Below, piece after piece: positions 21,632 to 34,973 of a DNA stretch of 64,000 nucleotides. Each line of letters begins with the position of its first letter. Position 1 is the stretch's first letter. The notes below the pieces were generated by a model. That model saw nothing but the letters and a program-made list of their open reading frames with translations. It had not been told where the DNA came from and ran no database searches. The stretch is from positions 1,488,001 through 1,552,000 of the forward strand of contig JAZGTN010000011.1 of NCBI GenBank assembly GCA_037783415.1, written 5' to 3'. The position numbers and the translations under genes were made by a program. The stretch comes from Leptasterias polaris (lineage: Eukaryota > Echinodermata > Asteroidea > Forcipulatida > Asteriidae).

Positions 21632-22599
21632 GTAAGCGACTTTTTAATTTTTTAAAATTTGCAACCATCGAAAGGAAAGTCAGCCACAGCCATTCTGGCT
21701 AATTTGTGTTACATGTAGCTGATGAGATCAAGTGTTCCCAATCCAGTCGAGTGTCCCTTCCATACATTCCAACATGGATCAACCATGAATCAATTGAGGA
21801 TCTATTGGTTCCAGTTACACATCTGCTGATTGCGTTGTGCACAGACCATTCAGTCTGAAGCTCTTTTCACACTACGAGCCAATTTTAAACCCTCCGCCAC
21901 CACATATTCTTTTCACATTTGATGCGATTTTCTCCTGGGAAACTTGCACACATGAGATGCTAGGTCCGGGTTATCTGGCATAACCCCACTCCAAAGCAGG
22001 AGTACCGGTAGCTATTTCGTGGGAAATAGCTTTTTCCATGGAGTTTGAAAGGGTTAAAAAGGTCAAATAAATGTGTGTTGTGTGAAAGGTGCTAAAGAGT
22101 AAACTTGGCCCTAAATTAGCATTAGTAAAAGTTGCTGATGTCATAATGGGGTTTTCATTTAGTTTTCACACATTTTTTGTCTGCCTTTGACACATTTTAA
22201 AAACTAACAATCTTGGTGAAAGAAACTATTGTCTCAGTATTGAATTGTTTTTTTCTGAGGTGTGAACAAGAGTCTGTGTATGATTTAGGGGGCCGGCGTG
22301 CATGTGCGGGAATTCCTTTTTGCATGGCATTGTATTTTGATAACCGTGCAACAAAGGTGATAAACTTAAAAGCTTCATTCACACTGTGAACTTTCATCAC
22401 AGTGGTGCACTGAGTGTAAAATTTTAACTGGCTCTGTAAATTTCAGTTTAGCACTGTATATGCCAACAAATGTACCATAGATACAATCCACTGTTTCAGT
22501 GGATTAGATCATGGATGTCCAGAGTAAGTTTTGACCTAATTGTCACCTTGCTATTCAACTACACAGTAGTGAAACACAGATGGTGGATGGACAGACAGA
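21632..22599 (+). other. Start of downstream CRIM1-like intron
   Basis: It begins with a consensus donor. It contains a short inverted-repeat element (21859-22093) and otherwise AT-rich DNA without recognised features. Confidence 0.5.
21859..22093. mobile_element. Candidate inverted-repeat element H, 235 bp
   Basis: The ends AGCTCTTTTCACACTACGAG and TGTTGTGTGAAAGGTGCT are imperfect inverted repeats (CTTTTCACAC versus CCTTTCACAC). A GGGAAA/TTTCCC pair lies inside. No target duplication is visible. It resembles elements D, E, F and G in its end sequence. Confidence 0.45.
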
Positions 22600-23838
22600 G
22601 ACCGCGTTTACACTTGATCCGGCAAGGGCGATCAAAGGAGGATCAGATCCTGCAAGGGCGATCAAACTGATCGCTGACGCGTTTACACTTGAGTCTGATC
22701 TCGCATTGATCCACTTTGCCCGGCGCCTGTTGAACGGAAGTTCAACACTGCTCGTGTGACCCCGTACAACAGCCTCAGTCCAATAAAAAACGTAAAAACC
22801 ACCAACAAGACTATAACCTTAATACATAAATACTGCGACAAGAAAATACAAAATGATTTTCAAATGCTTTTCAAATGCTAATGTAGGGCCAATGTTTTTC
22901 CGCGATCGCGGAAAACGGACGGAATTCCCAGATTCTGCCCCTTGAAAATTCTCACCCAAATTGCATTTTCTCCCTCCCTTTAATCAACAGCCACACACAA
23001 ACTAGCTTACCCCTGCTCTATATGAACACACAAGTTGATTGTTCTCTCATAAAGGTCTAAAATCAACCGTAAATTTTTTACATTTTGTCGCCAAAGCGAA
23101 AACAAAATGGCTGCCGGTCTGTTTTTGTCTTGAGAACATGATGTGCAATATTTGACACCACAGCGGCTGTTACATGATTCAAACTTATTTTTGTTGCAGC
23201 GATCAGGACCTCCATGTACATACATTTTTGAAATTGCCAACTCCGGAACTGAATCGGCCGTTGATTTATTGAGAGTTTTTGAACATGAAACAGAAATTTG
23301 TTCATGTTTTCTTCAAACGGAATTTACACATTTCTGAAATGAAAAATCAATGGCCTTACATTATTAGTAATGAAAACTATAATAAAGAGAAATGATTAGA
23401 AAAAAAAGAACGAGAAGGAAACAGGTCGAAGCATGTGGTTCGTCACGTTTGTTTCAGAACAGGAATGCAAATGGCAAGTACCATTAAATTCGTGTAATGT
23501 TCTTTTGTGCACATAAATGCTGTTTTTACGTGTTGGAACCAGTGTACGGGGACGCTTGCATTGCACTGGTTGTTTCAACATGCTTTCGCCGGTTTCTTTT
23601 TTCAACTCGGCACCCCAGTCTCTTCGACGAGACCGGAAGTCGGTGGGTCAAATTGCGGGGTCTGATCCTGCGTTGCGTTTACAATACGTTTTTGATCCAC
23701 CTTGCTGGATCTGATCCTCCTTTGATCTTGCAATAAAGGGGGATCAAAAAGGTGGATCAGATCCTGATTGCTCTTGCGTTTACACTAGCTGTTGATCGCC
23801 CTTTGATCGCCCATGCTGGATCAAGTGTAAATGCAGTC
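22600..23838 (+). mobile_element. Inverted-repeat element E, copy 2 (1.24 kb)
   Basis: Nearly identical by eye to 16704-17974 over its whole length and in the same orientation, including the 20-bp palindrome (22896-22915). Its right end has two changes (GACTGCATTTACACTTGATC). No target duplication is seen at this copy. It lies about 1 kb downstream of the second CRIM1 coding exon. Confidence 0.75.
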
Positions 23839-26800
23839 CTCAGGAAGTTCCTTTGTATAATTTGGTGGAAAACCACAAGTTTATCTGTGCCAGGCAATAT
23901 AATTTGTACAACCTTGTTTGGGGAAACACCTTGTAAGTGTCACTTTGATGGGCTGCAATGTGTAACCAGAGATAAGAGGGCCAGCTGACATGATTCTTGT
24001 CTTTCCTAAATGTTTAGTTTTGTTTGATTGAGGCATGTCTGTGCATATAATGTATTCCCAATTGCTCCATATGCAGCCTTCAGGGCAGAATGATTAGTTG
24101 TTGGTGCATTGCTTGAAATTACGTGGGTTCAATGGACCCTGTGTCTCATAAAATATACTTTATTTGTTGTTCTGCAAATTCAGATATATCCTCATCTTAA
24201 TCTGGTGGTAATTAAAAGGATTAATTTTTTTATATCACAGGCCTGGAATTACACAGTGTGCAGGCCTGGAATTACACAGTGTGCAGAACTGGAATTTTTT
24301 TGTTGAGAGGGTAATGCCATTTTTATTTGGCAAAGGGCATTTTCATAGAAAGTCTATGGGAACCCTTTGAAGGGGGCACCAAGCCAAGACCAGGGGCAAC
24401 AGAGGCCATAGGCCCCGTTTCCTTTCCAGGCCTGATATCATTGATATTTTTTCTAAATTTCACTAGTAATAAATTATTATTAAGGGCAACAAATTTAGTT
24501 GAGTATGCAACATTTTCATGTTGTAATCTTCCTCGTAAACCTGTCAATGTGTAGATTTGACAGTATCGGTTATTTTTGTCCTGAAATTGATGAGAGTCGC
24601 TGTTCAGTGTCAACAATTTGTGATATGAAAAGCCTCAACCTTGATTGATACTCTCATCTGGTTCCAAATTATGATGGATGGGTCATTATGACACAACGTG
24701 ATCAACTGAAATCAACCGAGGTTATATTTGGTGCTGTCCGATTCCAAAGCAATTCTAAGGACTTTGTGGTTGTTTTTGCAATCGTCATCCCAGGAGAAGA
24801 TCTGTTGGTATCACTCAGACATTAGGGAGGTACGGAGACAAATGCTCACCTCCTCTTCAGAATTCCTGAAGATCATTCCAGGATGACAGAGTATGCCAGA
24901 TGGCTAGTGGATAGAATGATGTATCTTGCGTGGGTAGGTCACCAATATTAGGCCATCCTGAAGAAAGGAAACTAACACCGATTACGATTTCTTCGAAGCA
25001 CTACAAAGTGACAGTTCTGTGTAGTTTTGCACGGATGGTGACAACATCTTGTGAGCACGTTTCATAGGCTTGTACATGTGTGAATGAATGATGTCATCAT
25101 TACTTATACTGACAAACAGGGCCTACATGTACATGTTTGTGATCAATTACGTAAATAAACTCTGTATGTATTTTTAGCCCAAGGACTTGTATTAAACCTG
25201 CTGGTTTCGTAGAATCCTGCTCACACATCCTGTAAATTCTCACACACTTAACAAAGAAAAGAAAAGAAAGAAATACCAGGTATGGAAAACAGAACAAAAA
25301 CTAGTAAGTGGAAGTTTTGAATCATTCTGATTATGTTTTACCTTCGTCATAATGGTCTAAACTGTTTGACAGTAAAAGGTACATTACATGTGTACACAAA
25401 AAGCATGTTGGTACTTTAAAAAAATTAAATTGTATGAAAATTTAGGTCCAACGATTCTCTGCAATGCTTTTATTTCCACATGTCCTTTGACTGTATTTTG
25501 TGAACAATGTAATGTATAAGAGTTCAAACTCCAAAGTTCATTCTCTGTTTAATCGCTCACCCATATAGGGCATGTAGTGTCAGTAGGTGCGGGGCAGTTT
25601 TTGAGCACAGTCTGGCCTATTTCATTGTTGTATGTTGTTGTGAGATAGATTTTTAGAATGGAACTAGTATCAGATGGCTTTTGTTCCGGTGGGGAAGGCG
25701 CTGACTGCACTTTTGAGTGTCATTGTTGCTTGGCCTGCATGTACAGTATGTCAGTAGAAGTTTGCCTAAGGGGTGCAATGTTTTGTTTCACAGATATCGC
25801 AGTAAGAGAGAAGAGAAAGGATCAGTTTAGGTGTAGGGCAGAAAAGAAATTCTTGTAAAATGAAATGATTACTAAAAGTATAGAAGTGACATCATGAGTC
25901 ATTTTATTCTACTTTTTCCCAACCATACTCATTTCATAATAAATGCTTTTTATAGCCCAAAGCACCCAATCCGAAGGCAACACGTCCCTTTAAGTAGGGT
26001 AAAACTAAATGTAAATTTTTTTAATGCAATTCATCCTGGACTCATAAAATGTTTTACTTTCAAAGTATACAACTAAATGTGTGAGTGCCAGCGGCTCGAA
26101 CTTTTCAATGATGTTTTTCAAGTACCAAGCAAAAACTTGGTCGCTTATTGAAAGGTCTGTATGTTAGCTTGCCACACCCGAATCACGTACAACAAATCGG
26201 CATTGTGATTTGAATTGTTCAATCTGGCAGACGGAGGGATTAACAATATTTGAGTAACGGTCAAAGAAGAAAACAGGCAAAAAAGATGGAAAACCTCGTA
26301 AAGTTGGATAGACAGACATTGTTCATTGTTTGGTTTCAGACACCGTGGGGAAAATAACATTCAGGAAAGGGAGACGGAGTGTTTCCCAAAGTGGGGCAAG
26401 GGGAGTTCTAGACTAGACTACAGGTTCAGCAGTTGTGCCCTAGTCCTTTGTAGTTAGTTTATTATTGGCACAGTTAGACTGTAAATGCGTGATTAACCTA
26501 TTTTATGGTTTTATGGTCTTTTTTTGCATTGTACCTGATATTATAATGGGGAATCATATTTTTCTTGGAGTATTTCTCAAGCTCGTTAGTGAAGCACACT
26601 GACTTAACTCCAGACGGAAATTTCAGCTGTGTCTGTGGCTCTTTTCTTTCGGGAATCAGAATTAAGTTTTGGGAATCGGCATTAATTTCCTTTCACGGCA
26701 TTTAACCCTAAGCTTTGGGTTGCATTTAATTTCCATAAAATCTGAGAAATATTGTTTCATAGAAACTTAAAAGGCAATTTTGAGAAGTGTGTACACTTGA

Positions 26801-28269
26801 ATTTAGAAGTAAATATAGTTATATACACATGGACATTTCTAAAATATGATACATTTTATATCATAGAATGCAGATCTGCAGTTATGCTGAAACAGTCAGA
26901 GTATGGTCACTTATGGTATAGTGAACTAAATCTTGATTTGATAGAGTTCCAGTGCTGTGCCAAGTTTTGGCAGGTTTTTATTATGATGAAGAGAGCCTGC
27001 CTTCCCTTACATATCCCATGGGAGTACCAGCTCAACTTCCTTGTCATAAGAGCTGCCTGTTCCAATTCACTGGGGCATCCATCTAGTCTGGTACTTGCTA
27101 TACCCTGAACCTCTATTCCATTCTTAAGTTGTCTTGAATAGCTATGCCGGAGAGCTTGGTAGATTAGGTGACAGGTTTATGCAGCGGTTGGCGACACCAG
27201 TCTTGCCAACCAGTTGAAATATAACAAGTTTCGCATAGCTTTGTGTTTGCTTTTCGGAGGGCAGGTGTATCATTCACTGTTAGGGAATGGCTAGATGCAT
27301 AATTTACAAAGGTGAATAGATAAACAGAGAAATACTTCCAAGTTATTCAATGTGACACCTTCATGTTGCAGTTTTTCGCTCGCTTAGATGAAGAGTGTGT
27401 TAATATCAGTCACCGCAAGTGATATTATTCATAGGAATATTGATTAGCTTAACAGGTATTGTGTTCAAAGTTTTCTCTTGGAACTACCGAAAAGTTGTAG
27501 TTTTTTTCCTGAATGTATGCATCATTGCAACACAATCATGCCTTTAAAATACGCTCACGGCATATTAACCTTTGTTACCTCTATATGAACACAAATTCAT
27601 CAACACAGTAAATTTTCTATGCAATCTATGGATCACCATATTTTATGAAAAGTGTTCAGATGGAATTTTGGGGCAGGAATTTGGAGGACGGTCAGCAAAA
27701 GAAAAAACAAAACCATCATATAAAATATGACCTTGTTAAGAGCATTTATGGGAACTATAAATTCCTTTTGAATGGAACAACCAGACCAGAAAGGAAAAGG
27801 TTATATTTTTTTTCAAAAAGGAATTCTTAGCTTTAGTTCAGTATAATTTTGAGTACCCAATCAAATTTATAATCAAATTTGGTGTCAGCTTGAAGATGGT
27901 TTGTACTTTGGCAAGGGTCCTTGAGCACTTAATATAGGCCCTACTGTATTGCTTGTTTCTACCTAGTTGAAAAAATGTAAGAGGAATTAATATGTACATG
28001 AGGTAAATGTCAAAAAACAAACGGGCACCCCCAAAGTACCTGAATTGAACATGTAGTTGACTCTTTAACACGTTTACCTTTTTTCAAAGATTGTTAAATT
28101 GAGTTTGTTTTTACAAGTCAACAGGACAGAGGAAATTTTCTTGTTAGTAATGTGATGACGGAGATGCAAATTGTTGAATTTCCACTGTTTTTGCTCCTTC
28201 CTCAGTGCTCGATAGTAAGCAGAGTCATTGCGGTGTTTTAATGATTAAAGGCAATCATTAATTTTCTGC
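23839..28269 (+). other. Gene-free stretch, probable intron
   Basis: AT-rich DNA. Apart from the repeat at 24238-24433, nothing was recognised: no conserved exon in any frame, no tRNA, no long repeat. Confidence 0.45.
24238..24433 (+). repeat. CAGGCCTGGAATT repeat family, copy 2
   Basis: It begins with two tandem 25-bp copies of CAGGCCTGGAATTACACAGT and ends CCAGGCCTGAT. The core has GAGAGGGTAATGCCATTTTT, GGCAAAGGGCA and GGGGGCACCAAG, shared with copies 1, 3 and 4. Confidence 0.6.
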
Positions 28270-28353
28270 TATGGTTGGCTGCAGATTGTGCCATAGCACC
28301 TTGTAAATAATTGGGTCTTATAATTTGAACATAGCTCCATCTACCTTGAAGCA
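28270..28353 (+). repeat. Fragment of the tRNA-Leu-like SINE (3' part)
   Basis: GGCTGCAGATTGTGCCATAGC, ACCTTGTAAA, GGGTCTTATAATTTGAA and TAGCTCCATCTACCTTG match 35868-35970 of the full SINE in order, with a deletion. Confidence 0.55.
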
Positions 28354-29204
28354 TTTCAGCACAGAGCAAGTATAGTTTCAGGTAGTTTTTACTCCCCTAC
28401 TTCCTTTCAGACAGAAATGTGGGATAAACAGCAACACTGTCCTATCTTTGCACCATGGACTCTTTAAATCATCGGTGCACATTAATTAGAAAATCTGTTT
28501 GGACACTTCACCTCAGGGCTGTGAAATATATCTTGAATAATTTATAAAAGGTTTCTGGTAGTTGCATGAGATCTTGTATAAAAATTGTAGTACATGTACG
28601 TCATAATAAGTCATGTTCATTCTGAAAAGAATTGGTGGCTGTATTATTATAACCGCAATTGTTCCTAGATTTTGTGTATTTCCGCTGTTCAAAGCTTCAC
28701 AAGTCCCTTCATGAATAAGGCTTTTAATCTTAGTGTGAATATCCAAGTATTTTTTGAGTCTAGAGTTTAGTAAAGCTCTAACAAAACCACAACACACTTG
28801 AGGTCATGCCACAGACTCTCCATAAGCCCAGGCTATCCCTGGATGGATACTGGAAAGATCAGTCTGGTTTACCGCTGAAGTGGGCACATTCACAAGTTCA
28901 CTGGACTGAATTAATAAAAGGCCATTTAACGGTCAGGGAAATCCCTCAAAAGGGAGATGTTGTGGTTTGGTGGTTTTCCTTTCACTATTTTGTAGTTTGG
29001 CCTCAGGTGAGGAAATACATACATGTAGTGAACTAGTCTTTGTTTGAGATATTAACAATGCTGTATGAAGGTGATTTACATGACACAGTTTGAAGGTCGT
29101 AACAGATCTATCTTTGATTAAGTGAACAAATAACAAGGAAATGAGCCAAACATTGATGCAGTTCATCTTGAGAATTGGAACAAAAATTGTAAAAAATTGT
29201 GAAC

Positions 29205-29354
29205 TGGCCTTGAGTTACATGGAAACAACAGAGGCATCTGTTGTCGTGGTCTTGGCCTTAACAAGTTTCTGAAAGACTTTAAGATTCTCAGATGAAAGTG
29301 CCCTTTGCAAAGTGAAAGTGGCCTTGCCCTCTCAAAGATGAAACTTAAGGCCTG
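29205..29354 (-). repeat. CAGGCCTGGAATT repeat family, copy 3
   Basis: On the plus strand it begins TGGCCTTGAGTTACATGG and ends GATGAAACTTAAGGCCTG; the middle carries AAAGTGCCCTTTGCAAAG and GGCCTTGCCCTCTCAAAGAT, the complement of the core in copies 1 and 2. Confidence 0.6.
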
Positions 29355-29650
29355 TGTTAATAACGGATTGAATCTACTTTGAACATCTTAAAGAATGTGT
29401 CAACACATCAAACATCTTAATTGCTTGTGATAAGATTTACCATAATTAACTCTTTGAGATGAGTTACTGGGATGTTTGTCCACCAGGGCATCGGGATTGA
29501 AATCATGAAAAACTTCCCTTTTCTTTTATTTATTAGGTAATAAATTACAAGGGAAAATAATTTGGGGTTGAACAAAGACAAAACAAACACAGTTGGACTT
29601 GAAACTGCAACCTCTGGATCAATGTGCCAGTGCTCTTAAGATATTGTTAA

Positions 29651-29757
29651 AATAGGGAGACCACCAACATTAGGGCTGGGTTTGTAGAGCGCCATCACAT
29701 TAGTCTAGAGGTTGTTTGTTCAAGTCCCGCTTTAGTCATTTTTTTTTCAACTCAATT
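29651..29757 (+). repeat. Second tRNA-derived SINE family, degenerate copy
   Basis: AATAGGGAGACCACCAACAT precedes a tRNA-like part (TTTGTAGAGCGCCATCACAT, box B-like TTGTTCAAGTCCCGCT) and AGTCATTTTTTTTTCAACTC. The same layout occurs at 33779 and 53590. Confidence 0.6.
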
Positions 29758-30868
29758 TTTTTTCTATATTGTAAACTTTTCCCCCCAATATTTCCAAAAG
29801 CCACTCGATGATGGTGATTGTCAACCGTTGCAAACGACTCACAAATATGTTAAGCTGGCTCAGACTGTAGGGGTTTACCCCTGCACTGACCCTTACTTTA
29901 TCACCCCAAAGTTGACCTAAAGTTGACCTTTTAAAGAAAAGCTCAAATAAGTTATGCTTATCATTTTAATTGTGCAAGAGAGGAAATGGTTTGGTTTCAA
30001 ACAGAAGCCTTTTTTTCACGTTTTTCAGAAGCCCTTTTTCAAGGGACTTATTATTAGGGTAAGTTTTGTGGGGGAGCTGAAGGTAGGAATTGATAACAGT
30101 CTACATGCCTACATGTACTATGGTCTGGAGGAAGATAGGCCTATGTAGCAAACTCATTGTAGGCCAACATGAAATGTGTGCATTCCCAAAATTACACATG
30201 AACTTTGCAAAATGAACAGGATCAACTGCCACCTACTGCCAAGTCTCTCACTAAACACTAAAACAGGATTGTTTTATAAATGAAAAAGGAAAGACTTTCA
30301 AAGCCTAACTAAAAAAAACTAACCAAGCAATACTCCACCTATATCAATGTCTTTACAGTTTTTATATACAGTGAATGAGTGACATTATTAGGATGTGACT
30401 TTAGCTGTTATGCCCAAACTGAACAAAAGCTTCGCATTTAATGTGTGTCATTAATGCACCCTACCTCCAATGTTCTCTGTTTACAGCTTGTAGTTGTAAA
30501 CTTTACCCTCTTTGTTTTCTCTTTGCTTGAGAAAAACAGCGACTGACCCTTTCAGCTGAACAAATTCAACCCATTGTTCTTCTCCCCATTGTATTCAATG
30601 GGTCAGTTTCAACACTCTTTTGTTCCCGTTATTCACAGGGAACAGAGAAAACATCCCCTATCCAAATAACAAGGTATTGGCTGTTCTTTATAAATACTCT
30701 TTCTTCATCATTGGTGTTTAGAATTTTTACAATGGCATAAATGTCAATGTTTGTGGAAGCCTTTTGTGCAGTGAGCTTCTGATGATAATGGAATCAAACA
30801 GCACAGCATAGTTGTGATGCACCCCTCACACTGGCAGATAAAACACTGTTCAATTCAATTTAGGGCTT

Positions 30869-31118
30869 GGAATCTTACACAGTGCAGTGGTTACACAATA
30901 GTCCAAACTGATGTCTGGTGTAAACATTGCTTTCCATGGAGAAGACTGACTAATCCCTTGGGTCAACATGACAGTAAATGTGGTGTTGAAACTGGAATCT
31001 TACACAGTGCAGTGGTTACACAATAGTCCAAACTGATGTCTGGTGTAAACATTGCTTTCCATGGAGAAGACTGACTAATCCCTTGGGTCAACATGACAGT
31101 AAATGTGGTGTTGAAACT
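30869..31118 (+). repeat. Perfect tandem duplication of 125 bp
   Basis: Two units, 30869-30993 and 30994-31118, each from GGAATCTTACACAGTGCAGT to GTGGTGTTGAAACTG, are identical base for base as read. Identity points to a very recent duplication, or to an assembly artefact. Confidence 0.95.
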
Positions 31119-33778
31119 GCTAGCAGGCAAAATGAGTGTATAATGTGTGGAATCTGGCAATGACTGGACAATTCTCACATGTGTTTAAAATCGTTTATAT
31201 TCACAAGGACTGGTTGTGGAAATGGAACTATTAATTTAAACACCTGACACAGTTTGAGAATGGATGTATTGCTTTATTGAGAGATAATTAGCATAGACTC
31301 TTGGAATCTTTTTGGAATCCAGTGCAAACAATTTTGTTCTTGGGAGCTGGTGGGGTGCATGCCATAGTACCTACTAGTTGTGTGACTAGTGTATTGATAG
31401 TCCATGGTTACTTTGTGATAAAGTTAAACTGTATGTAGCAGTTACCAAGGGCCCTTCCTGATAAATGGTACAGGCCCTGCCCCCATCCATGTACCAGTAC
31501 CAATCAAAAGTATAAACGTGACAATTTTGTATTATCTGCATTTACAATTACAAAGATTCAGGCTAATAATGTTCAGCAATTTTTTGTAGTTTACGACAAG
31601 AGTGTTTAAAAAAAATCAAACTAATTTACTTTCAGTATTTCCATGTTTAAACAATATTGGTAATGTGCTAGAATTCACACTGTTTCCCGAACAAATAAAT
31701 ATACTGTATAACAACAAATAGTTGTCAGTGTTTTTGCTTAAATGTAGGCTCTTAGTTTTTGTCAACGTAATGCTGATTTATAGGCCATAATGTCAATAAA
31801 GATACAATTTAAGTCACCCATACAGTTTCAGCTGAATACAGTTCCTACTTAATGAGAAAAAAAACCCCAACATTTTGCAGGATGCTTATGACCATTACCT
31901 TTTTTATAACAAGTAAGCTTTTGGATTGAAATTGCACAAATTTTGTTCGGGGTCATTATTAAAGTACGACCCTACCCTTAAAAGCAAGAAAATTTACATT
32001 GTTCCAGATAAAACGTCCCTCAAGTAAAGTCTAGGGCAGTATTTAAATCTAAGCAATAGGAATTAATGAAAAAGTGGTAAACAACCATTTGATTCTGAGA
32101 ACCGACCAGAGTGATACTGTTTGTTTTGTATAAATACCGACAGATAATGTAAATATTGTTTCTGGAAACAGAGTGGGCGCCTTCAGTAGGGAAGCAGTCA
32201 GGGGCAGTGAGAGTTTTAGGGGAGTATGACTTGAGTTGTTTTCTTTTTCCCTGAGAAGAGGATGGGGTTAAAAAAGGGCAAGAGCTTGTGCCACTTAAGA
32301 ATCACCAAGGAACATACAATGCATGGCAAACTAATGTAGTAGCTGGTGGCACAAAATGCAAGTGATTTCACCTAATGTAGGTAGCAGCATTTAAAGGCAT
32401 AGTTGTGTTGGCACGATGTTTTCCATACAGATCCATGGTGAAGCCTACGCTGGTTATATAGATATCAGGATCAAAATTCAAAAATTTTAGGCAATGGCTA
32501 AAGAGAACAGTATTACAAAAACGTTCTTGATACATTTTGGGGCCTATAACTTGTTTCTAAACACACTTGATATTAAAACTCATTTGCTGTGAGGTCTATG
32601 TGCACTATGCTGTTGTTGAAATGGTGGTATCATCTATTGCCAATTATCCACAAAATCAGTAAACAAGAGAATCGCATCAAGACATTTTGTCTGTGAACCT
32701 GAAGTTGCGGAGACTGGAGTTAATTTAGTTGGCTGAAGAGCAAGACAAGAGGGCTAGGGAAAACATGACTGCTAAGGAAGGGTGTGACCAGGCAGGTCAC
32801 ATCCTGTCCCCCCTCCTCACCCCAATTCTCAGACGGATATCGGTGAATTTGAATTTGACATTTTGGGATCCTGTCCAAGCAACAGCTGGTGGCTGTCATG
32901 GACATAAGCCACCACCATAAGGGAAGAGCAAGAAGACAATGTGGCAGTTTGCTTCAGCTGCTGTCGGTACAGACAGATATTATATGGTCTTTTGAACTCG
33001 GCACATGTATTGCATTGTTAGAAAAAAATTCAGGTGAAATTGCATAGCATCGCATATATAAACTACCCCCAAACAAAATGTGGCATTTGCTGCCATGAAC
33101 ATTAAAGAATTTGCTCTCGACCACTTATATACACGAGAGATTTCCAACCTTGATCACATTGGTTCCATCATTCATCAATTTGAGAATCGGTACTTCCACC
33201 AAAATTGTAGACTCTTGGAACTGAAAGTAAAATCAATGTAATACCCTAGAACTTAGAAGTATAAAATAAGAGGAGAAAAAAACACCACTTGAAATTAAAC
33301 ACCAGCATCCCTGACCTCTCCTTGAAGGAGAGAACTTGTCTTAATTGGGAACCCTATGGTGCTAAGGCATGCCATCTTAAGAAGATTGCCTTACACTGGC
33401 AGTGGTATACCAGAGGTTCATTTTGAACTAGTAGTAGAAGCTGGAGTACAAGGACAGGTGCTTAGCTATGTATTTATATGTACAATAAAAAGAGTTTAAT
33501 CTATTGCTAAGCCAAATGTGGCAGTGTTCTCTAAGTTTAATCTAAAATATTGTTACTGATTCAAGAGCTAAACAACTTTTATAATGTGGTGAGAATAAGG
33601 GCATGTTTTTGTGTGTGTGTTTTTATTGCTGTATTTAAGGAAGATACGTTAAGTTATCATTGGGGATCCCCTCGCAATTCTAATTTCCAGGTTGTGTTGT
33701 ATACTGGGCATGATCCCTGGCTATATACTGCAGTCCGGTTGTATGACTTCTGACTGGCGCCCCCCGTGAACAATTGAC
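31119..33778 (+). other. Gene-free stretch, probable intron
   Basis: AT-rich DNA with no coding or repeat feature recognised. Confidence 0.45.
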
Positions 33779-33890
33779 AAAATAGGGAGACCTTCAACAA
33801 AGTATAGCTCAGTTGGTAGAGCTAGCACCAGCATGTAAAACAGGTCACAGGTTGAAATCACGCTCCAGTCAATTTTTCTTAGTTCATTAA
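33779..33890 (+). repeat. Second tRNA-derived SINE family, copy
   Basis: AATAGGGAGACCTTCAACA is followed by TATAGCTCAGTTGGTAGAGC (box A region), ACAGGTTGAAATCACGCTCC (box B region) and AGTCAATTTTTCTTAGTTC. The tRNA-like head is more complete than at 29651 but not a functional tRNA. Confidence 0.65.
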
Positions 33891-34109
33891 GTTATCATTG
33901 GGCTATAGTAGTACCGGTATTCTCAAAAACACACATACAGAAGTGTTTCAAATTCTGTGCTGAAAACAGCTTTGTTCTTTCATCATCGAATAATAGACAC
34001 AAGGTTTGTCCTGTTAAGGGTCCACATTAATACTCAAGTCTGGAGATCGGTGGAAGGATATCTGTTAGCACTTAAAAGTGAAAGGCTTGGCTGAACCTCC
34101 CCTTCCCCA

Positions 34110-34129
34110 CCCCCCCCCCCCCCCCCCCC
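34110..34129 (+). repeat. Run of 20 C
   Basis: An uninterrupted cytosine run. Similar runs of 14-16 G or C occur at 9482, 45401, 61837 and 62601. Confidence 0.9.
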
Positions 34130-34623
34130 AGACTGGCAGCCCTGCTCACGGCCTGGAATCAAGAGGACCATAAGATTGAGCTGGTATGATTTATTTCAAT
34201 TATGTATTGCTTCCAAAGTGCATTTTGAATCACAGCCTTGGGGAAGGGGGGCTTGTTTCCGGAACCTTAAGGGTAATGTTTCTCTCCTACTCCCAGATAT
34301 TATTGACTCCATCTGAAAGAGAAGGACCAAGTTTTTTAATGGAGGCATTGATGGATTTGGCATACAGGATGGTATCCTTGGTGGTAGAAACCTGGACTTT
34401 AGAGATTTTACAAAGCAGTGTGTGATTTATGACAAATCACTTTCTGTTGGTCTTTCTAAGAATCAATGGTATACAGTCTATATTTTGCTTACAGTTTAAT
34501 TTGTTGTTTTTGTTGTTGAATGTGTTTGTGTGTATTGTGGCTGCAAGTTGTGGAAATAGCTCCATTGGGATACCTACACTTGCCAGTAAACATGCTGTTA
34601 TATAACCTCATAAAAACCACTTA

Positions 34624-34973
34624 GGCCAAGTAAAAAAAATTACCAGTTGATCGTCCCCGCCCGCATCCTTTTTTGAGGCCGCATCCTTTTTTTATTATTT
34701 TTTATTTTCGATTTTTCCTAAAAAAGACAATATTTGTTTGTATTTTTAATCCACCCTTGACATAATTTTTTTACATTTTTGATGTAAACTTACCTCATGC
34801 AACAAATAGAAATAAAGAAAGTTAGCGGTGATTTCAAACTGAAGAATTGGTGGCCAGTTTGAATTGAAATACTTGGCGGCCATCTTTGAAAAAAAATAAA
34901 AAATAAAAAGGCCCTCATCCTCCTCTTTTTGGAAAAATCAGGACGATCAACTGGTATTTTTTTTTATTTGGCC
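34624..34973. mobile_element. GGCC-ended Harbinger-like element, copy A (350 bp)
   Basis: The left end GGCCAAGTAAAAAAAATTACC and the right end GGTATTTTTTTTTATTTGGCC are inverted, and the match continues through AGTTGATCGTCC. TTA lies on both sides (34621-34623, 34974-34976), the 3-bp duplication of PIF/Harbinger. It contains TTGGCGGCCATCTTTGAA. No gene inside. Relatives are at 49188 and 59178. Confidence 0.8.

Larger units (their letters stand above)
28354..30868 (+). other. Gene-free stretch, probable intron
   Basis: AT-rich DNA holding a copy of the CAGGCCTGGAATT family (29205) and a degenerate SINE (29651). No coding signal was recognised. Confidence 0.45.

Noticed and set aside
21384..21668. 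A minus-strand frame over the second CRIM1 coding exon
   Set aside because: It is the shadow of the cysteine-rich plus-strand exon, which has proper splice sites and family match.
25658..25858. A cysteine-containing frame (CTFECHCCLACMY) as a possible CRIM1 von Willebrand C exon
   Set aside because: The cysteine spacing does not fit a C repeat (no CxxCxC and CCxxC pair in order), and there is no phase-1 acceptor placed correctly.
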